Origin: Streptomyces chartreusis NRRL 3882
GTDB taxonomy: Bacteria > Actinomycetota > Actinomycetes > Streptomycetales > Streptomycetaceae
Length of the DNA: 64,000 nucleotides
Assembly: GCF_900236475.1 (NCBI RefSeq)
Contig: NZ_LT963352.1
Span: 4,753,501 to 4,817,500 of the forward strand
Direction of reading: 5' to 3'
Below the pieces are notes generated by a model. That model was not told where the DNA came from. It ran no database searches and saw only the letters and a list, made by a program, of their open reading frames with translations. The position numbers and the translations under genes are program-made. Below, piece by piece: positions 1 to 7,656 of this stretch; position 1 is the stretch's first letter, and each line of letters starts with the position of its first letter.

Positions 1-92
1 TCACCCTGATCGAGGACGGCGACTCCACGCCCCTGCGGGCCTGGCTGGCCGAGCTGGGGATACGACCCGAGAAGCCGGTCCGGCTCGCCTGA
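1..92 (+). CDS. C-terminal end of an unidentified protein (cut by the left edge)
   Basis: An open frame enters from the left edge and ends at TGA 90-92. The visible 29 residues end in ...LGIRPEKPVRLA. Codon third positions are almost all G/C, as in real Streptomyces genes. The tail does not resemble the usual PurD C-terminus, although purD lies near purC in related genomes, so I do not name it. It runs in the same direction as the two genes that follow. Confidence 0.6.
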   Translation, partial: TLIEDGDSTPLRAWLAELGIRPEKPVRLA

Positions 93-295
93 CCGCCGGA
101 GCACCAGCTTCCGCTTCTGGCCAATTCGAAACGAACAGTGACGAAGTGCGCGCATTATGTGATGTGCTTGGACCGTTCGCGCACATGGCAAGGGCTTGCG
201 ACATACGACAAACACATAAGCACGAAGGAACCACACAGGTCGCAGCCCACCACACAGCACGCACACCACGGGGGCGAAGGGGAGGGGAAGCAACC

Positions 296-1771
296 ATGGG
301 TTCGGAGCAGATCCGCCGCTGGGAGTCGGGGGCGCTGGCGCACGCCGTGACGGATCCCTTCGGGCAGGGCCCCGTTCCGTGGCTGCGCGGAAACGTGACG
401 TACTTCGACGACAGCGGCCAGGTCGTCCCCTGGTACGTGGACCAGGACCCGGATCAGGCTCCGAAGAAGGGCAGCCGCTCCAGCGGCCCCCGCGCGGCCG
501 ACGACGTCCACCGCCAGATCAAGGGCTTCACCTCCACCGGTGCGGTCGCACCCGGCGAGGCCATCGACTTCCACATCACCGTCGACCCGCCGCAGGAGTT
601 CAGCGTCGACATCTACCGCATCGGCCACTACGGCGGTGACGGCGCCGCGAAGATCACCACCAGTCCGCGCCTGTCCGGCATCGTGCAGCCCCCGCCGCTC
701 ACGGCGGACCGCACGGTCTCCTGCCACCACTGGTGGCTGTCCTGGCGGCTTCAGATCCCGTCGTACTGGAACATCGGCGCGTACGTCGCCGTCCTCACCA
801 CCGCCGACGGCTACCGCTCCCACGTCCCCTTCACGGTCCGCCACGACCAGCCCGCCGACCTGCTCCTCGTCCTGCCCGACATCACCTGGCAGGCGTACAA
901 CCTCTACCCGGAGGACGGCCGCACCGGCGCCAGCCTCTACCACGCCTGGGACGAGAAGGGCCGTCTGCTGGGCGAGTCCGAGGCCGCCACCACGGTCTCC
1001 TTCGACCGCCCGTACGCGGGCGCGGGCCTTCCGCTGCACGTCGGCCACGCCTACGACTTCATCCGCTGGGCCGAGCGCTACGGCTACGACGTCGCCTACG
1101 CCACGGCCGGCGACCTGCACGCGGGCCGCGTCGACCCCACCCGCTACCGCGGCCTGGTCTTCCCGGGCCACGACGAGTACTGGTCGGCCGCGATGCGCGG
1201 CGCCGTGGAGCTCGCCCGCGACGCCGGCACCTCGCTCGTCTTCCTCTCCGCCAACACGATGTACTGGCAGGTGGAACTGGGCCCCTCCCCGTCCGGCGTC
1301 CCCGACCGCCTGCTGACCTGCCGCAAGCGCCGGGGCCCCGGCAAGCCGGTGCTGTGGCGGGAGATCGACCGGGCGGAGCAGCAGCTCCTCGGCATCCAGT
1401 ACGCCGGGCCCGTCCCCGTGCCGCATCCGCTGATCGTGCGCAACGCCGGCCACTGGCTGTGGGAGGCGACCGGGGCGCACGAGGGGGACGAGATCGAGGG
1501 CCTGGTGGCGGGCGAGGCCGACCGCTACTTCCCACGCACCCCACTGCCCGAGCACGAGGAGCGCGTGCTGCTCGCCCACTCGCCGTACACGGACAAGGAG
1601 GGCGCGCCGCGCCACCAGGAGACGTCCCTGTACCGCGCCCCCTCCGGCGCCTGGGTCTTCGCCTCCGGGACGTTCGCCTGGACCCCGGCCCTGGACCGCC
1701 CCGGCCACGTCGACGCCCGCATCCAGCGGGCCACCGCAAATCTCCTGGACCGCATCTGCAAACGCGACTGA
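296..1771 (+). CDS. N,N-dimethylformamidase large-subunit-like protein
   Basis: A 491-residue protein. The open frame extends upstream, but ATG 296 follows a purine-rich ribosome site (ggggaggggaag) and is the likely start. The middle carries GHDEYWS, the signature I associate with the C-terminal domain of the large (beta) subunit of bacterial N,N-dimethylformamidase, an iron amidohydrolase that uses Tyr and Glu ligands. The N-terminal half (IDFHITVDPPQEFSVDIYRIG) looks like a beta-sandwich. There is no signal peptide and no small-subunit gene beside it, so the substrate is unknown. It lies 69 nt before purC on the same strand and could share its transcript. The family is fairly sure, the activity is not. 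Confidence 0.75.
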   Translation: MGSEQIRRWESGALAHAVTDPFGQGPVPWLRGNVTYFDDSGQVVPWYVDQDPDQAPKKGSRSSGPRAADDVHRQIKGFTSTGAVAPGEAIDFHITVDPPQEFSVDIYRIGHYGGDGAAKITTSPRLSGIVQPPPLTADRTVSCHHWWLSWRLQIPSYWNIGAYVAVLTTADGYRSHVPFTVRHDQPADLLLVLPDITWQAYNLYPEDGRTGASLYHAWDEKGRLLGESEAATTVSFDRPYAGAGLPLHVGHAYDFIRWAERYGYDVAYATAGDLHAGRVDPTRYRGLVFPGHDEYWSAAMRGAVELARDAGTSLVFLSANTMYWQVELGPSPSGVPDRLLTCRKRRGPGKPVLWREIDRAEQQLLGIQYAGPVPVPHPLIVRNAGHWLWEATGAHEGDEIEGLVAGEADRYFPRTPLPEHEERVLLAHSPYTDKEGAPRHQETSLYRAPSGAWVFASGTFAWTPALDRPGHVDARIQRATANLLDRICKRD

Positions 1772-1840
1772 CCCACTGTCCGCGATCACCCCCGCATACG
1801 GGAGAATCGACCTCATTGGACAGAACCACGGGGAGGAACC

Positions 1841-2740
1841 GTGTCCGGATTCGTAGAGAAGCCCGAGCCGATCCAGGTTCCGGGCCTGGTGCATCTGCAC
1901 ACCGGCAAGGTGCGCGAGCTGTACCAGAACGAGGCGGGCGACCTCGTGATGGTTGCCAGCGACCGCATCTCCGCATTCGACTGGGTGCTGCCGACCGAGA
2001 TCCCCGACAAGGGCCGGATCCTCACGCAGCTCTCCCTGTGGTGGTTCGACCAGCTCGCCGACCTGATCCCCCACCACGTCCTGAGCACCGAACTGCCGGC
2101 CGGCGCCCCCGCCGACTGGGAGGGCCGCACGCTCGTCTGCAAGTCGCTCCAGATGGTCCCCGTGGAGTGCGTGGCCCGCGGCTACCTGACCGGCTCGGGC
2201 CTGGTCGAGTACAACGAGTCCCGCACGGTCTGCGGCCTCGCCCTGCCGGAGGGCCTGGTCGACGGCAGCGAACTGCCCGCCCCGATCTTCACCCCGGCCA
2301 CCAAGGCCGCCGTCGGCGACCACGACGAGAACGTCTCCTACGAGGAGGTCGCCCGCCAGGTCGGCGCCGACACCGCCGCCCGGCTGCGCCAGGCGACCCT
2401 CGCCGTCTACTCCCGGGGCCGGGACATCGCCCGCGACCGGGGCATCATCCTCGCGGACACGAAGTTCGAGTTCGGCTTCGACGGCGACACCCTGGTCCTC
2501 GCGGACGAGGTCCTCACCGCGGACTCCTCGCGCTTCTGGCCGGCCGACCAGTGGCAGCCGGGCCGCTCGCAGCCGTCGTACGACAAGCAGCACGTCCGCG
2601 ACTGGCTGACCTCGGCGGAGTCCGGCTGGGACCGCAAGAGCGAGCAGCCGCCGCCCGTGCTGCCGCAGCAGGTCGTCGACGCCACCCGCGCCAAGTACGT
2701 GGAGGCGTACGAGCGCCTGACCGGCATGAGCTGGACGTAG
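1841..2740 (+). CDS. purC: Phosphoribosylaminoimidazole-succinocarboxamide synthase
   Basis: 299 residues from a GTG start preceded by ggggaggaacc. The enzyme joins aspartate to CAIR with ATP hydrolysis to make SAICAR in cytosolic purine synthesis. The SAICAR synthetase signatures are present: HTGKVRELY near the N-terminus, the SDRISAFD block, LQMVPVECVARGYLTGSG, and LADTKFEFG in the C-terminal half. Length fits the long bacterial form. It ends just before a strong hairpin that also serves the facing tRNA. The pur genes are split over 15 kb here, with purSQL and purFM downstream. Confidence 0.95.
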   Translation: MSGFVEKPEPIQVPGLVHLHTGKVRELYQNEAGDLVMVASDRISAFDWVLPTEIPDKGRILTQLSLWWFDQLADLIPHHVLSTELPAGAPADWEGRTLVCKSLQMVPVECVARGYLTGSGLVEYNESRTVCGLALPEGLVDGSELPAPIFTPATKAAVGDHDENVSYEEVARQVGADTAARLRQATLAVYSRGRDIARDRGIILADTKFEFGFDGDTLVLADEVLTADSSRFWPADQWQPGRSQPSYDKQHVRDWLTSAESGWDRKSEQPPPVLPQQVVDATRAKYVEAYERLTGMSWT

Positions 2741-2761
2741 GACCCGCACGCAGGACGCGGA

Positions 2762-2791
2762 GAAGCCCCCCGGCCGGAACCGGGGGGCTTC
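2762..2791. terminator. Bidirectional terminator between purC and tRNA-Gly
   Basis: A perfect 12-bp inverted repeat (arms 2762-2773 and 2780-2791, loop CCGGAA) lies between the convergent purC and tRNA-Gly genes. There is no T-run on the plus side, as is common in high-GC actinobacteria. Confidence 0.75.
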
Positions 2792-2795
2792 TCGC

Positions 2796-2871
2796 TGGAG
2801 CGAACGACGAGGTTCGAACTCGCGACCTCAACCTTGGCAAGGTTGCGCTCTACCAACTGAGCTACGTTCGC
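2796..2871 (-). tRNA. tRNA-Gly (GCC anticodon), CCA encoded
   Basis: Read on the minus strand it folds into a full cloverleaf: acceptor GCGAACG/CGTTCGC, D-loop with GG, anticodon stem CAACC/GGTTG with loop TTGCCAA (anticodon GCC), and a normal TTCGAAC T-loop. The discriminator is T and CCA is encoded. It carries the expected GlyRS features (C35, C36, T73). Confidence 0.95.
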
Positions 2872-2893
2872 CTGCGCCGTGGCGCGGGAACCA

Positions 2894-3514
2894 CTATACC
2901 CAACCTCGCTCCCGCGCGAGCCGCACCGCGGCATGCCGGTTCTCCGCCCCCAGCTTCGACACGGCCGACGACAGGTAGTTCCGCACGGTCCCCTGCGACA
3001 GCGCGGCCCGCTCCGCGATCTCCGCCACGGGCGCACCGTCGGCCGCGAGCTCCAGCACCTCGGCCTCCCGGGCGGTCAGCGGCGAGTCCCCGGCGGCGAT
3101 CGCGTCGGCGGCCAACTCCGGGTCGACGTAACGGTTCCCGGCGTGCACGGTGCGAATGAGCTCCGCGAGCCGCTGCGCACTCACGGTCTTCGGCACGAAC
3201 CCCCGCACCCCGGCCTCCAGCGCCCGCTTCAGATGCCCGGGCCGCCCGTGGCTGGTGACGATGAGCACCTTGCACCCGGGCAGTTCGGTCCGCAGTGATG
3301 TGGCGACCTTCACACCGTCGGCGCCGGGCATCTGGAGATCCAGCACGGCGACGTCGGGCTTGTGCGCCCGGGCCATCGCCAACGCCTCCGGCCCGGTGGC
3401 CGCCTCGGCGACGACCATCAGGTCGTCCTCCAGTGACAGCAGCGCGGCGAGCGCCCCACGAATGAGGTGCTCGTCATCGGCCAGCAGCAGCCGCACCGGC
3501 TCTACGGCCGTCAT
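2894..3514 (-). CDS. NarL/FixJ-type response regulator
   Basis: 206 residues. The N-terminal receiver domain shows the acidic pair (LLLADDEH), the phospho-acceptor Asp in VAVLDLQMPG, the switch Ser in VTSHG and the Lys in VPKT. The C-terminal LuxR-type HTH reads SPLTAREAEVLELAADG...VRNYLSSAVSKLG. Its start overlaps the sensor kinase stop by 4 nt. It is the last gene of a four-gene operon (ATPase, permease, kinase, regulator), an arrangement typical of DesK/DesR-like systems that control the adjacent ABC-2 exporter. A palindrome ahead of the operon could be its binding site. Confidence 0.92.
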   Translation of the reverse strand: MTAVEPVRLLLADDEHLIRGALAALLSLEDDLMVVAEAATGPEALAMARAHKPDVAVLDLQMPGADGVKVATSLRTELPGCKVLIVTSHGRPGHLKRALEAGVRGFVPKTVSAQRLAELIRTVHAGNRYVDPELAADAIAAGDSPLTAREAEVLELAADGAPVAEIAERAALSQGTVRNYLSSAVSKLGAENRHAAVRLARERGWV

Positions 3515-4788
3515 GGCGTGACCTCACTCACAGCACGCACGGCGGCAGCGGCCGGGACGGGGCCGGAAGGCGCAGGCCCCGACGCCAGCGGAACCTCGGC
3601 CGTCAGCAGGAACCGCCCCTTCCCCACCGGCCGGGCCTCCAGCGCTCCGCCGATCTCCGCCAGCCGCCCCCGCAACCCGGCGAGCCCGGAGCCGGAACCG
3701 CCGCCGGCCGTCGCCTCCTCGCTCACCCCGTCGTTCTCCACGGACAGCACCACGCGCCCCTGCAGCACCCGCAGCCTCACCGTGCACCGACGGGCGTCCC
3801 CGTGCCGCAGGACGTTCGTCGCCGCCTCCCGGACCACCCATCCCAGGGCGGACTGCACCGCGACCGGCAGCCCGGACGGCGTCGCCCCGCTCACCGCGCA
3901 CTCGATGCCGGCCGCTGCCAGCACGCCCTGCGCCCCGGCCAGTTCCGTCGCGAGGTCGGCCTCGCGGTAGCCGCGCACGACCTCGCGCACCTCCCGCTGC
4001 GACTCCCGGGCGAGCCGCTGCACCTCGACCATCTGCGCCACGGCCTCCTGTCGCCCTCGCTGGGCCAGCTGCACGGCCAGCTCGCTCTTGAGCGCGATGA
4101 CGGCGAGGTTGCGCCCCATGACGTCGTGCAGATCCCGCCCGAACCTCAGCCGTTCCTCGGCGACGGCGAGCCGGGCCCGGGTCTCGCGGGCCTCGTCGAG
4201 TTCGTAGACGGCGTTGAGGAGCCACACGGAGAAGGCGGCCGTGAAGGCGAGGAACATGCCGCCGACCAGCACGATCACCGCCATGATCAGTGCCGCGAGC
4301 GCGGAGAAGCCCAGCGCGAACGCCGAGGCCCAGGAGCCCGCGGCGAAGCCGCCCGTGATCCCGAACACCCGCCGCCGGTCGCGGACGCCGAGCGCGATGA
4401 TGGCGGGACTGAAGATCAGGACGACTCCGAAGACCCCACCCGCGGCGGTTTCCACGCTTTCGCCGTCCGGCCCGTGCTCGGCGATGCCGATCGCGGCGAC
4501 GGCGACCGCCGCCGAGACGGCCGCCAGGGTCCACATCAGCCGTACGGGCTGGGGCCTGCGGCCACGCGTCCAGTCGACCGACCGTGAGACGGTCACGCAG
4601 CAGAAGACGGCGTGCACACCCACCATCACCAGCACCACGCCGCCCAGCCGTGCCCCCAGCGGAGCCACGGACGTGAGCCCGACGGAGAAGAACTCCATCA
4701 CCGCGAAGAAGTGGAACGACCACCGCGTGTACGTCTCGACCTTCTCCGGCGTGGTCTTGCGCCGCCACCACCTGCCCGGCCCGCGCAT
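3511..4788 (-). CDS. Membrane sensor histidine kinase (HisKA_3 type)
   Basis: 425 residues from ATG 4788, which follows AAGGGGGA after the permease stop; a longer frame to 4851 would overlap the permease. The N-terminal half holds about six hydrophobic segments. The dimerization box FGRDLHDVMGRN places the phospho-His at about residue 221. A HATPase domain follows (REAATNVLRHGDAR N-box, GSGLAGLRGRLAEIGG G-box). It partners the overlapping response regulator; the signal is probably sensed in the membrane segments. Ligand unknown. Confidence 0.9.
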   Translation of the reverse strand: MRGPGRWWRRKTTPEKVETYTRWSFHFFAVMEFFSVGLTSVAPLGARLGGVVLVMVGVHAVFCCVTVSRSVDWTRGRRPQPVRLMWTLAAVSAAVAVAAIGIAEHGPDGESVETAAGGVFGVVLIFSPAIIALGVRDRRRVFGITGGFAAGSWASAFALGFSALAALIMAVIVLVGGMFLAFTAAFSVWLLNAVYELDEARETRARLAVAEERLRFGRDLHDVMGRNLAVIALKSELAVQLAQRGRQEAVAQMVEVQRLARESQREVREVVRGYREADLATELAGAQGVLAAAGIECAVSGATPSGLPVAVQSALGWVVREAATNVLRHGDARRCTVRLRVLQGRVVLSVENDGVSEEATAGGGSGSGLAGLRGRLAEIGGALEARPVGKGRFLLTAEVPLASGPAPSGPVPAAAAVRAVSEVTP

Positions 4789-4810
4789 CAGCCCGTCACT
4801 CCCCCTTCGG

Positions 4811-5614
4811 TCAGCGCCGCGGTTCCCAGCGGAACCACCGCCGTACAGCAAACACCGCGATGACGATCCAGGCCATCGCCGTCGCCAGGGCGCCCAGCGC
4901 CTCGTACGCCGACAGATCGCCGGTCCAGCCGCCGCGCACCAGGGTGACGACGGGCGTCAGCGGCAGCAGTTCGCAGACGGAGGCCACCCGGTCCGGCAGC
5001 AGCTCCAGCGGGACTAACATGCCGGAGCCCAGCGTCGAGACGAGCATCAGCGGCATCGGCGTGACCTGGGCGCTCTCGCCGGTCCTGGTCACGGCGGCGG
5101 TGGCCGCGGCGAGGGCCGCGCACATCACGAGCCCCAACAGCAGCCCGACGACGGCCAGAAGGGGCGCGGACGGCGCGGACAGATCCAGCAGGACCGAGCA
5201 ACCCGCCGCCAGCAGCAGGCACTGCACGATCCCGATGAGTACTGCCGACAGCGCCGTACCGGCCAGGATCTCGACGTCCCGTAGCTCACCGGTGCGCAGC
5301 CGCTTGAGGACGAGTTCCTCACGCCGGACGACGAGGGCGCCGACGAGCACCGAGTAGACGGCGAACAGCAGGGAGAAGCCGACCGCTGCGGGCAGCACCA
5401 GCGTGCCGGTGTTCAGCCCGGCTTCGGCGAGGTCCATCTCCTTGGCCGCCGACCGCACGCTGACCGGCATCACCAGCGGTAAGAACAGCGCCGCGACGAG
5501 TGCCCCCCTGGTCCGCCCGAGCAGGGTCAGTTCGGCACGGGCGAGCGCTGTCATCCGGCTCAGTGGAGTGGTCGCCGCCGACACCGGGCGGGACGTCGTC
5601 CGGGTGGCGCTCAT
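4811..5614 (-). CDS. ABC-2 type exporter permease
   Basis: 267 residues with about six hydrophobic segments and the ABC-2 permease layout. Its ATG overlaps the stop of the upstream ATPase gene by 4 nt, so the two are translationally coupled. With the ATPase it should form an exporter; the substrate cannot be read from sequence. It sits between the ATPase and kinase genes of the same operon. Confidence 0.9.
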   Translation of the reverse strand: MSATRTTSRPVSAATTPLSRMTALARAELTLLGRTRGALVAALFLPLVMPVSVRSAAKEMDLAEAGLNTGTLVLPAAVGFSLLFAVYSVLVGALVVRREELVLKRLRTGELRDVEILAGTALSAVLIGIVQCLLLAAGCSVLLDLSAPSAPLLAVVGLLLGLVMCAALAAATAAVTRTGESAQVTPMPLMLVSTLGSGMLVPLELLPDRVASVCELLPLTPVVTLVRGGWTGDLSAYEALGALATAMAWIVIAVFAVRRWFRWEPRR

Positions 5615-6579
5615 GCCGCGTACTCCTTCGTCGTCCCCCTGGCCTGTTCCGCGGAGACCTCCTTGGCGATCCTGAGGAACGCCTCCTCAAGGGAGGCCGA
5701 CCGCACGTCCAGGCGGCGCAGTTCCACCCGGACCCGCGCGGCCCACATCAGCAGCCCGGTGGCCGTCCGCTGGAGTTCGTGGGTGCGGAGCCGGACGGTC
5801 CGGCCGTCGGTCTCGTGCCCGGTCACGCCCAGCTCGCCGAGCGGCGGGAGATCGCCCACGAAGTAGCCCTCGGGCAGCTCGAAGGAGATCCGCGAGGGTT
5901 CGGCGGCGGTCACCTCGGCCGGGGTCCCGGTGGTGGCGACGCGACCCTCGTGCATGATCGCCAGCCGGTCGGCGAGGGTCTCGGCCTCCTCCAGGTAGTG
6001 CGTGGTCAGCAGCACGGTCGTTCCGCCGTCGCGCAGCGCGCTCACCAACTCCCAGGTGTCGCGGCGGCCTTCGGCGTCCAGCCCGGTGGTCGGCTCGTCC
6101 AGGAAGAGCACCTCGGGGTCGCCGAGCAGCGCGAGCGCCAGATCCAGCCGGCGCCGCTGGCCGCCGGACAACTGCTTGACCCGGATGCCGGCCTTCGACT
6201 CGAGCCCGACCAGCGCCAGGACCTCCGCCGGTGGCCGCGCCCCGCTCACACACCCCGCCCACATCCGCGCGGTCTCCGCGACGGTCAGCTCCGACGGGAA
6301 GCCTCCCTCCTGGAGCATCACGCCGGTGCGCGGCCGTACGAGGGCCCGGTCGGTGTACGGGTCGTGCCCGAGGACCCGCACCCTGCCGCCCGCCGGCGCC
6401 GCGAGTCCCTCCAGCAGTTCGACGGTCGACGTCTTGCCCGCGCCGTTGGTGCCCAGCAGGGCGAAGATCTCCCCGCGTCCTACGGAAAAGGTGATTCCGC
6501 TTACCGCCTCGAACCCGCCCCCGTACACACGCCGCAGGTCAGTGACCTCAATCACGTGTTCGTGTCCGTTGGTTTCCAT
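5611..6579 (-). CDS. ABC transporter ATP-binding protein (ABC-2 exporter)
   Basis: 322 residues. Walker A is GTNGAGKT, the Q-loop follows (GVMLQEGGFPSELT), the signature is LSGGQRRRLDLALAL, Walker B is VLFLDEPTTGLD, and the switch His lies in TTHYLEEAE. A roughly 100-residue C-terminal extension is typical of drug/antibiotic export ATPases. First gene of the minus-strand operon that ends with the response regulator. ATG 6579 is preceded by GAGGA. Confidence 0.93.
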   Translation of the reverse strand: METNGHEHVIEVTDLRRVYGGGFEAVSGITFSVGRGEIFALLGTNGAGKTSTVELLEGLAAPAGGRVRVLGHDPYTDRALVRPRTGVMLQEGGFPSELTVAETARMWAGCVSGARPPAEVLALVGLESKAGIRVKQLSGGQRRRLDLALALLGDPEVLFLDEPTTGLDAEGRRDTWELVSALRDGGTTVLLTTHYLEEAETLADRLAIMHEGRVATTGTPAEVTAAEPSRISFELPEGYFVGDLPPLGELGVTGHETDGRTVRLRTHELQRTATGLLMWAARVRVELRRLDVRSASLEEAFLRIAKEVSAEQARGTTKEYAA

Positions 6580-6622
6580 GTCCTCAGCGTTCCGGCCCCG
6601 TGGTTCCGGGAGCAGTGCGCGC

Positions 6623-6649
6623 TGTCATCAGTCGGCATGACAAATGTCA
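6623..6649. promoter_or_regulatory. Putative operator of the exporter/two-component operon
   Basis: About 45-70 bp upstream of the ATPase start lie two overlapping dyads: TGTCAT-N8-ATGACA (6623-6642) and TGACA-AA-TGTCA (6638-6649). This is the expected place for a NarL-type dimer to control its own exporter operon. Inferred from symmetry and position only. Confidence 0.45.
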
Positions 6650-6674
6650 GAAGCGGAGAGGGAAACACGAAGAA

Positions 6675-6700
6675 GACCCCGGTCCATCAGGACCGGGGTC
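6675..6700 (-). terminator. Terminator of the tRNA-Gly pair
   Basis: A perfect 11-bp hairpin (arms 6675-6685 and 6690-6700). On the minus strand it is followed by a T-rich stretch (TTCTTCGTGTTT). It lies 9 nt past the 3' end of the tRNA-Gly gene. Confidence 0.8.
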
Positions 6701-6709
6701 TCATTCCCG

Positions 6710-6782
6710 AGCGGACGACGAGGCTCGAACTCGCGACCTCAACCTTGGCAAGGTTGCGCTCTACCAACTGAGCTACGTCCGC
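6710..6782 (-). tRNA. tRNA-Gly (GCC anticodon), CCA not encoded
   Basis: Almost identical to the tRNA-Gly at 2796-2871; the acceptor is GCGGACG/CGTCCGC, anticodon loop TTGCCAA, normal D- and T-loops, discriminator T. The three bases after the discriminator are CGG, so CCA must be added enzymatically. Second gene of a two-tRNA unit. Confidence 0.94.
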
Positions 6783-6864
6783 ATGTGCTCCCGACCGGCT
6801 CTCACCGATCGGTGCGGGCACCAGCCTACCTGATCCACCAGAGTGGTAGGTACTGGCGATGCAG

Positions 6865-6936
6865 AGCGGGTGACAGGAATCGCACACTGCGCCTTCCCCC
6901 TGGAAGGGGGATGTTCTACTACTGAACTACACCCGC
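6865..6936 (-). tRNA. tRNA-Gly (TCC anticodon) with altered D- and T-loops
   Basis: Minus strand. Acceptor GCGGGTG/CACCCGC, anticodon stem TCCCC/GGGGA with loop CTTCCAG (anticodon TCC), discriminator T. GlyRS identity positions G1-C72, C2-G71, C35, C36 and T73 are kept. The elbow is unusual: the D-loop is AGTAGTA (G18 replaced by A) and the T-arm reads GTGTGCGATTCC, giving GTGC where tRNAs have GTTC. The T-stem pairs poorly in the standard register; a shift by one (GCAG/CTGT) gives four pairs and a longer loop. First gene of the pair with tRNA-Gly(GCC). It may be a specialised tRNA; see findings. Confidence 0.88.
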
Positions 6937-6985
6937 ATGTTTCCGTGAGCCGGGCCTTTCGGCCTCGCCCCTCGGCGTGCTCCAG

Positions 6986-7016
6986 ACTCTAGCTGATCAG
7001 CCGGGGTGCTGCGCAA
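6986..7016 (-). promoter_or_regulatory. Likely promoter of the two tRNA-Gly genes
   Basis: On the minus strand, TTGCGC (7016-7011) and TAGAGT (6991-6986) are separated by 19 nt, about 50 bp before the tRNA-Gly(TCC) 5' end. Housekeeping-type match with a long spacer. Confidence 0.4.
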
Positions 7017-7071
7017 GTCGGTTGCCGCGAGGGGCGCGTGACCGGTCGTCCGGCCGGGCTCACCGGGCTGT

Positions 7072-7389
7072 TCACTGCGCGGCGGTGAACGCCTCGTAGA
7101 CCTTCTTGGGGATGCGCCCGCGCGCGGGGACCTCCATCTTGTTGGCCTGGGCCCAGGCCCGCACCGCCGACGGGTCGGGGGCGACCTCCGTCTGCCGGTA
7201 CGCCCTGCCCGAGCGGGACCGCTTGCGACCGGCCTCCACGTAGGGCGCGAGCGCCTTCCGCAGTTCGCCGGCATTGACTTCGTTCAGGTCGATCTCGTAC
7301 GACTTGCCGTCCAGTCCGAAGGCGATCGTTTCCGCCGCTTCCGAGCCGTCGATGTCGTCAAAGAGAGTGACCACGACCTTCTGCGCCAC
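7072..7389 (-). CDS. lsr2: Lsr2-type nucleoid-associated protein
   Basis: 105 residues from GTG 7389, behind GGAAGGGA. The N-terminal dimerization domain (MAQKVVVTLFDDIDGSEAAETIAFGLDG) and the C-terminal DNA-binding domain with the AT-hook-like RGRIP are typical. The protein is the actinobacterial H-NS analogue that binds AT-rich DNA in the minor groove and silences horizontally acquired and specialised-metabolite genes. It is transcribed divergently from purS across an intergenic region that is AT-rich for this genome, which suggests self-binding. Confidence 0.95.
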   Translation of the reverse strand: MAQKVVVTLFDDIDGSEAAETIAFGLDGKSYEIDLNEVNAGELRKALAPYVEAGRKRSRSGRAYRQTEVAPDPSAVRAWAQANKMEVPARGRIPKKVYEAFTAAQ

Positions 7390-7425
7390 GAATATCGGTC
7401 CCTTCCTGCGGCACTTGCCAATTCA

Positions 7426-7455
7426 TTTCTACAGTGCCTGACAATGCAATGTGAA
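7426..7455 (-). promoter_or_regulatory. Putative lsr2 promoter
   Basis: On the minus strand, TTCACA (7455-7450) and TAGAAA (7431-7426) are 18 nt apart. This would give a leader of about 30 nt that includes the GGAAGGGA ribosome site. Confidence 0.4.
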
Positions 7456-7493
7456 ACCCGACTAAATCTGCCCGCGTGTCCGAACGCAATAGG

Positions 7494-7513
7494 TTCCGGG
7501 TGTCGACCCGGAA
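7494..7513. promoter_or_regulatory. 20-bp dyad in the lsr2-purS intergenic region
   Basis: TTCCGGGT-GTCG-ACCCGGAA is a perfect inverted repeat with 8-bp arms, followed a few bases on by TTTCCCGGAAA. It sits midway between the divergent lsr2 and purS genes and has no T-run, so an operator is more likely than a terminator. Its regulator is unknown. Confidence 0.45.
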
Positions 7514-7656
7514 TCTTTCCCGGAAATTTTCGCGTGTGGGTCCGTCGATGCAGGATCGTGATGACCGTCACGTAGTTTCCTACAAGTCAACGCGCGTAGA
7601 AATTTTGTGCGGGTAGTCTGAAGGAACCTGCTCAGCACCACACACCGGGAGTGCCA

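Noticed and set aside
1..92. purD C-terminus
   Set aside because: purD was expected from gene order, but the tail RPEKPVRLA does not match usual PurD endings.
155..2749. Very long open frames antisense to purC, purL (8306-11320), hrpA (21482-25621) and the sigma fusion (55101-58190)
   Set aside because: They mirror the G/C third-position bias of the true genes, have Arg/Gly/Ala-rich translations and no ribosome sites or domains.
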